DNA of 27,209 bases. It comes from Phycisphaeraceae bacterium (GTDB lineage: Bacteria; Planctomycetota; Phycisphaerae; Phycisphaerales; Phycisphaeraceae). Under the pieces are notes generated by a model. It was not told the DNA's origin, ran no database searches, and saw only the letters and a list, made by a program, of their open reading frames with translations. The translations under genes were made by a program, and so were the position numbers. Positions 23,792 to 27,209 of this stretch are shown piece after piece. The stretch is taken from the NCBI GenBank assembly GCA_020851395.1, contig JADZCW010000232.1, positions 1 to 27,209 on the forward strand, written 5' to 3'. The number at the start of each line of letters is the position of its first letter. The stretch's first letter is position 1.

Positions 23792-24985
23792 ATGGCCGCC
23801 AACTACAGCAACGGTGTTCACCTTTTCACCAGCGAATCCGTCTCCATGGGCCACCCCGACAAGGTGTCCGACCAGATTTCAGACGCCGTGCTGGACTCGC
23901 TCCTGGCGGCTGATCCCATGGCCCGGTGCGCCTGCGAGACCCTCTGCACGACCGGCCTGGTGGTCGTCGCCGGCGAGGTGACGGTCCACAACGACAAGGC
24001 CATCCGGGCCCTGGAAGGTGTTGAGCAGACCGTCCGCCAGACGCTCCGCGAGATCGGTTATACGGACCCGGCCATGCGGTTCGACGCCGAGAGCTGCGCG
24101 GTGGTCCGGACCATCCACGGCCAGTCGGCCGACATCGCCATGGGCGTGGACAAGGAAGGCGCCGGTGACCAGGGCCTGATGTTCGGCTTCGCCTGCCGGG
24201 AGACGCCCTCGCTGATGCCCATGCCGATCTACCTCTCGCACCGCCTGGTCGAGCGGCAAGCCTACGCCCGCGAGAAGAACCTCATCCCCGGCCTGCGGCC
24301 CGACGCCAAGAGCCAGGTCACCGTCGAGTACGAGGGCACCAAGCCCAGGCGGATCCACACCGTCGTGCTCTCGACCCAGCACAGCCCGATGTGGAATGGC
24401 GCCAAGAAGCAGGCCCAGCTCAAGACGGCGGTGATCAAGCACATCATCGAGCCGGTGATGCCCAAGAAGCTCTACAAGGCCAAGGACGTGATCATCCACG
24501 TCAACCCCACCGGGCAGTTCGAGATCGGCGGGCCGCACGGCGACACGGGCCTGACCGGCCGCAAGATCATCGTCGACACCTACGGCGGGCGCGGCTGCCA
24601 CGGCGGCGGCGCCTTCAGCGGCAAGGACCCGACCAAGGTTGACCGCTCGGCCAGCTACATGGGCCGGTACATCGCCAAGAACATCGTCGCCGCCGGCCTG
24701 GCGGACATCTGCGAGGTCCAGCTCGCCTACGCCATCGGCATCGCCCAGCCGCTGAGTGTGCTGGTCGACACCCAGGGCACGGCCAAGATCGACGAGAAGA
24801 AGATCGGCAAGCTCGTGCGAGAGTTCTTCCCGCTGACGCCCCGGGGCATCATCGAGCACCTCAAGCTCCGCCGGCCGATCTACAAGCAGACGGCCCGCCA
24901 CGGCCACTTCGGGCGGGACGGCGAGGGGTTCACCTGGGAGAAGACCGACCTGGCCAAGAAACTGGCCAAGGCCGCGGGGATCTGA
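23792..24985 (+). CDS. metK: S-adenosylmethionine synthetase
   Basis: MetK makes S-adenosylmethionine from methionine and ATP in the cytosol. The 397-residue product carries the ATP/methionine-site motif SMGHPDKVSDQISDAVLDS at the N-terminus, signature 1 GAGDQGLMFGFA and signature 2 GGGAFSGKDPTKVDRSASY, plus GGPHGDTGLTGRKIIVDTYG. The C-terminus ends with the HFGRDGEGFTWEKTD segment seen in bacterial MetK. Start: ATG 23792 has GGAG eight nt upstream; an in-frame extension to 23606 has no family match. A strong terminator follows 26 bp after the stop, so it is probably transcribed alone. Confidence 0.98.
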   Translation: MAANYSNGVHLFTSESVSMGHPDKVSDQISDAVLDSLLAADPMARCACETLCTTGLVVVAGEVTVHNDKAIRALEGVEQTVRQTLREIGYTDPAMRFDAESCAVVRTIHGQSADIAMGVDKEGAGDQGLMFGFACRETPSLMPMPIYLSHRLVERQAYAREKNLIPGLRPDAKSQVTVEYEGTKPRRIHTVVLSTQHSPMWNGAKKQAQLKTAVIKHIIEPVMPKKLYKAKDVIIHVNPTGQFEIGGPHGDTGLTGRKIIVDTYGGRGCHGGGAFSGKDPTKVDRSASYMGRYIAKNIVAAGLADICEVQLAYAIGIAQPLSVLVDTQGTAKIDEKKIGKLVREFFPLTPRGIIEHLKLRRPIYKQTARHGHFGRDGEGFTWEKTDLAKKLAKAAGI

Positions 24986-25011
24986 GTTATCCCCAAACAC
25001 GCGTGACCATC

Positions 25012-25045
25012 AAAAGCCCGTGGGCTCCTGTCCACGGGCTTTTTA
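25012..25045 (+). terminator. Rho-independent terminator of metK
   Basis: AAAAGCCCGTGG (25012-25023) is perfectly complementary to CCACGGGCTTTT (25032-25043), 8-nt loop, followed by further T. The flanking A tract allows some action on the other strand. Confidence 0.92.
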
Positions 25046-25223
25046 TAGGATTCCGGTGTGCGGCTTATTTGCATCGCCTTGTCCGCCGAGGAATTGGTAC
25101 ACTTGGGCGATTGGCGGCTTTGCCGCCCGGCTTGATCGCTGGGCCTCCACCCCATCGGGTGTGCCCCAGCTTGATCGCCAACCCCGGTCGCCCGAGGCCG
25201 CTCGGCAGTGGATTGAAGCGTAT
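25046..25223 (+). promoter_or_regulatory. Leader region of ptsI with a possible extended -10 and a hairpin
   Basis: TGGTACACT (25096-25103) resembles an extended -10 box; no good -35 lies at 17 nt. Downstream GGCGGC TTT GCCGCC (25113-25127) forms a perfect 6-bp hairpin, with GCGAT/ATCGC (25107-25111 and 25135-25139) able to extend it. The leader would be about 115 nt. Confidence 0.35.
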
Positions 25224-26987
25224 ATGCAGATCAGACATGGGATTCCGGTTTCGCCAGGCGTGGCCATCACCCGCGCCGTGGTGCTTGACGCCGTGGATCA
25301 GCCCATCCCCCGCCGGCTCGTCCCGGCCGAGAAGATTGTCGAGCAGCGCGAACGCCTGACCGCCGCATTAAACGCCAGCGCCAAGGACGTCGAGGACCTG
25401 ACCGCCCGCACCGCGGCCGAGATCGGCCCGGAGATGGCCAAGATCTTCGACTTTCACCTGGCGATGCTGCGCGACCCACAGCTCGTCGGGCAGTTCGAGC
25501 AGATGATCGATCGCGAACGCGTCACCGCCGAGTACGCCGTCTACTCGGCCATGCGCGGGCTCGCCGCCCAGTTCCTGGCCTTCGAGAACCCCTACTTCCA
25601 CGACCGCGTCAAGGACGTCTGGGACCTCGAACGCCGCATCTTGAGGAACCTCCTCGGCGGCGAGGGGCCGGACCTCTCACAGATCCGGCACGAGGCGGCC
25701 CTGATCGCCCACGACCTGACGCCAAGCCAGACCGCCTCACTGGACAAGACGCTGATCAAGGGCCTGGCCACCGACGCCGGCGGACGGACCAGCCACACGG
25801 CCATCCTCGCCCACGCCCTGGGCATCCCGGCGATCGTGGGGCTCGAGGACATCACCGCCCACATCTCCTCCGGCGACACGGTGATCATCGACGGCAACCG
25901 CGGGCAGGTGATCATCAACCCCGACGCGGCCCAATTGCTCGAGTACCGCCAGTACATCGAGCAGATCGTCAAGTTCGAGACCTCGCTGGGCAAGGTGGCG
26001 CGTCAGCCGGCGATCACCACCGACGGGACGGAGGTGACGTTGCTGGCGAACATCGAGTTCCCCAGCGAGATCGCCCCGGCGATCGAGAAGGGGGCGGTGG
26101 GGGTGGGGCTCTACCGGACGGAGTTCCTGTTCCTGGCCAGCGAGATCGAGCCGGCCGAGCAGCAGCAGCTCGACGCGTATCTCCAGGCCATCGAGGCCGC
26201 CGCGGGTAGGCCCCTGACGATCCGCACGCTGGACCTGGGGGCGGACAAGATCCATCACCACAGCGTCAACTTCCACGCCGAGAACAACCCGTTCCTGGGC
26301 TGCCGGTCCATCCGGCTGTGCCTGCAGAACCTCTCGCTGTTCAAGACGCAGCTGCGGGCCATCCTGCGGGCGAGCGCCCACGGGCCGATCCGGATCATGT
26401 TCCCCCTGATCAGCAACCTGATGGAGCTGCGGCAGGCGAAGATGATCCTCTCGGACGTGATGGAGGACCTCGACGAGCAGGGCGTGCCGCACGCCACGGA
26501 CATCCCCGTGGGCGTGATGATCGAGGTCCCCTCGGCCGCGTTGCAGGCCGGCAAGATCAGCCGCGAAGTGGACTTCGTGAGCATCGGCACCAACGACCTC
26601 ATCCAGTACACCCTGGCCGTCGACCGCAGCAACGAGCGGATCGCCAGCCTCTACACCGGGGCGCACCCGGCGGTCATCCAGCTCATCCGCGACGTCATCC
26701 GCGCCGGCCACCGGGCCGGCATTGATGTCAGCCTGTGCGGCGAGATGGCCGGTGAACCCGAATTCGTCATGCTCCTGCTGGGCCTGGGTCTGCGGACGTT
26801 CTCCATCACGCCACCGGCCATCCCGGAGGTCAAGAAAATCATCCGTTCCGTCAGCATCAAGCAGTGCCAGCGCGTGGCCCGGCGGTCTCTGGAGTTCGAC
26901 TCCCACCGCGAGGTCCACAACTTCCTGCGCGAGGAGGTCAGACGCGTCGTCCCCGACGTCTTCGACGGCCGACGCATCGCCCAGTAA
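25224..26987 (+). CDS. ptsI: Phosphoenolpyruvate-protein phosphotransferase (PTS enzyme I)
   Basis: Enzyme I transfers phosphate from PEP to HPr. The 587-residue product starts MQIRHGIPVSPGVAI, has the helical HPr-binding region (about 30-140), the phospho-His motif GGRTSHTAIL with His191, and the PEP-binding barrel: GLYRTEFLF, LGADKIHHHS, ENNPFLGCRSIR, IMFPLISN, the signature DFVSIGTNDLIQYTLAVDR and LCGEMAGEPEF with the catalytic Cys. Compared with enteric enzymes, GGDK is GADK and LGWRAIR is LGCRSIR; whether this is lineage-wide is not known from this window. Start ATG 25224 fits the family; its Shine-Dalgarno is weak (GGATTGAAG upstream) and the frame is open to 25020. No HPr or EIIA gene is nearby, so it may serve a regulatory, incomplete PTS. 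Confidence 0.94.
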   Translation: MQIRHGIPVSPGVAITRAVVLDAVDQPIPRRLVPAEKIVEQRERLTAALNASAKDVEDLTARTAAEIGPEMAKIFDFHLAMLRDPQLVGQFEQMIDRERVTAEYAVYSAMRGLAAQFLAFENPYFHDRVKDVWDLERRILRNLLGGEGPDLSQIRHEAALIAHDLTPSQTASLDKTLIKGLATDAGGRTSHTAILAHALGIPAIVGLEDITAHISSGDTVIIDGNRGQVIINPDAAQLLEYRQYIEQIVKFETSLGKVARQPAITTDGTEVTLLANIEFPSEIAPAIEKGAVGVGLYRTEFLFLASEIEPAEQQQLDAYLQAIEAAAGRPLTIRTLDLGADKIHHHSVNFHAENNPFLGCRSIRLCLQNLSLFKTQLRAILRASAHGPIRIMFPLISNLMELRQAKMILSDVMEDLDEQGVPHATDIPVGVMIEVPSAALQAGKISREVDFVSIGTNDLIQYTLAVDRSNERIASLYTGAHPAVIQLIRDVIRAGHRAGIDVSLCGEMAGEPEFVMLLLGLGLRTFSITPPAIPEVKKIIRSVSIKQCQRVARRSLEFDSHREVHNFLREEVRRVVPDVFDGRRIAQ

Positions 26988-26993
26988 GCCCCG

Positions 26994-27021
26994 CCCGGAA
27001 GTTTCCAGTGGAGCTTCCGGG
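26994..27021 (+). terminator. Hairpin after ptsI, without T tract
   Basis: CCCGGAAG (26994-27001) pairs perfectly with CTTCCGGG (27014-27021), 12-nt loop. No T-run follows, so it may end ptsI imperfectly or be part of the leader of the RNase E/G gene 62 bp downstream. Confidence 0.45.
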
Positions 27022-27083
27022 CCGCACGCAGGACCGTGGCGCACGCTTGGCGCGGACAACGGATCCAACTCTCAGAGGAATCT

Positions 27084-27209
27084 ATGCCCAATCGTGAAAT
27101 GTTCATCAACTATGCCCGCGGCGAGGAGTGCCGCATCGCCATCATGGAGGACGGCCTGCTCCAGGAGTTCTACCAGGAACGAGCCAGCTCCGAATCGCAC
27201 GTCGGGAAC
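27084..27209 (+). CDS. rne: Ribonuclease E/G family protein, 5' part (runs off window)
   Basis: The 42 visible codons read as the N-terminus of the Rne/Rng family: MPNREMFINYARGEECRIAI, then MEDGLLQEFYQERASSESHVGN. This matches the usual opening of RNase G and E, a short strand ending in INV/INY, the R-IAI--DG-L-E strand and the ER-S----VGN segment that leads to the S1 domain. The rest is outside the window, so E and G types cannot be told apart. Start: ATG 27084 has GAGG at 27075-27078. The gene lies 96 bp after ptsI in the same direction. The family processes rRNA and starts mRNA decay. Confidence 0.85.
   Translation, partial: MPNREMFINYARGEECRIAIMEDGLLQEFYQERASSESHVGN

Noticed and set aside
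1..27209. CRISPR array, tRNA, rRNA, tmRNA, insertion sequence or prophage
   Set aside because: No regularly spaced direct repeats, cloverleaf or rRNA sequence, transposase, integrase or phage structural motif was seen on reading both strands.

Overview
The window is GC-rich, densely coded chromosomal DNA of a Gram-negative bacterium, most likely a planctomycete of the Phycisphaerae type. This placement is an inference from three things. A lipid A gene (lpxI) is present. One secreted esterase-like protein carries both a dockerin repeat pair and a PEP-CTERM sorting tail, a combination common in Planctomycetes. The housekeeping genes are scattered in short, loosely packed transcription units. 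No phage, insertion sequence, CRISPR array, rRNA or tRNA was seen.

Layout. 1-687: the 3' part of lpxI (+). 688-817: a convergent spacer filled by an inverted repeat built of 9-nt CACGGAG units. 818-6175 (minus strand): yidC, mnmE, smpB and an MFS transporter, with a TAATG junction (yidC/mnmE) and an ATGA junction (smpB/MFS). 6488-7861 (+): SGNH hydrolase-dockerin-PEP-CTERM protein, ending at a bidirectional terminator. 7914-15601 (minus): mnmG, zwf, pgl, a KimA-like APC permease and ilvC; a REP/BIME-like double hairpin separates mnmG from zwf. 15602-15903: a hairpin-rich spacer. 15904-17010 (+): two small exported paralogues, the first with a 54-residue tail made only of K, D, G and E. 17017-18435 (minus) and 18552-20183 (+): a class II fumarase and a non-homologous class I Fe-S fumarase, divergently transcribed from a shared spacer of about 116 bp. 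20269-23514 (minus): a 1081-residue coiled-coil protein of unknown function. 23792-24985 (+): metK with a strong terminator. 25224-26987 (+): PTS enzyme I. 27084 to the window end (+): the first 42 codons of an RNase E/G.

How the genes work together. YidC, SmpB and MnmE belong to membrane insertion, ribosome rescue and tRNA modification. MnmE and MnmG together make the U34 tRNA modification, although they lie about 9.6 kb apart. zwf and pgl are the first two steps of the oxidative pentose phosphate pathway and supply NADPH, which IlvC and others could use. The fumarase pair suggests the TCA step is covered by both an oxygen-sensitive and an oxygen-robust enzyme. Most of the region is ordinary housekeeping. 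The least explained items are the giant coiled-coil protein, the K/D/G-tailed exported paralogue with its structured upstream region, the two repeat elements, and the apparently leaderless mnmG promoter.
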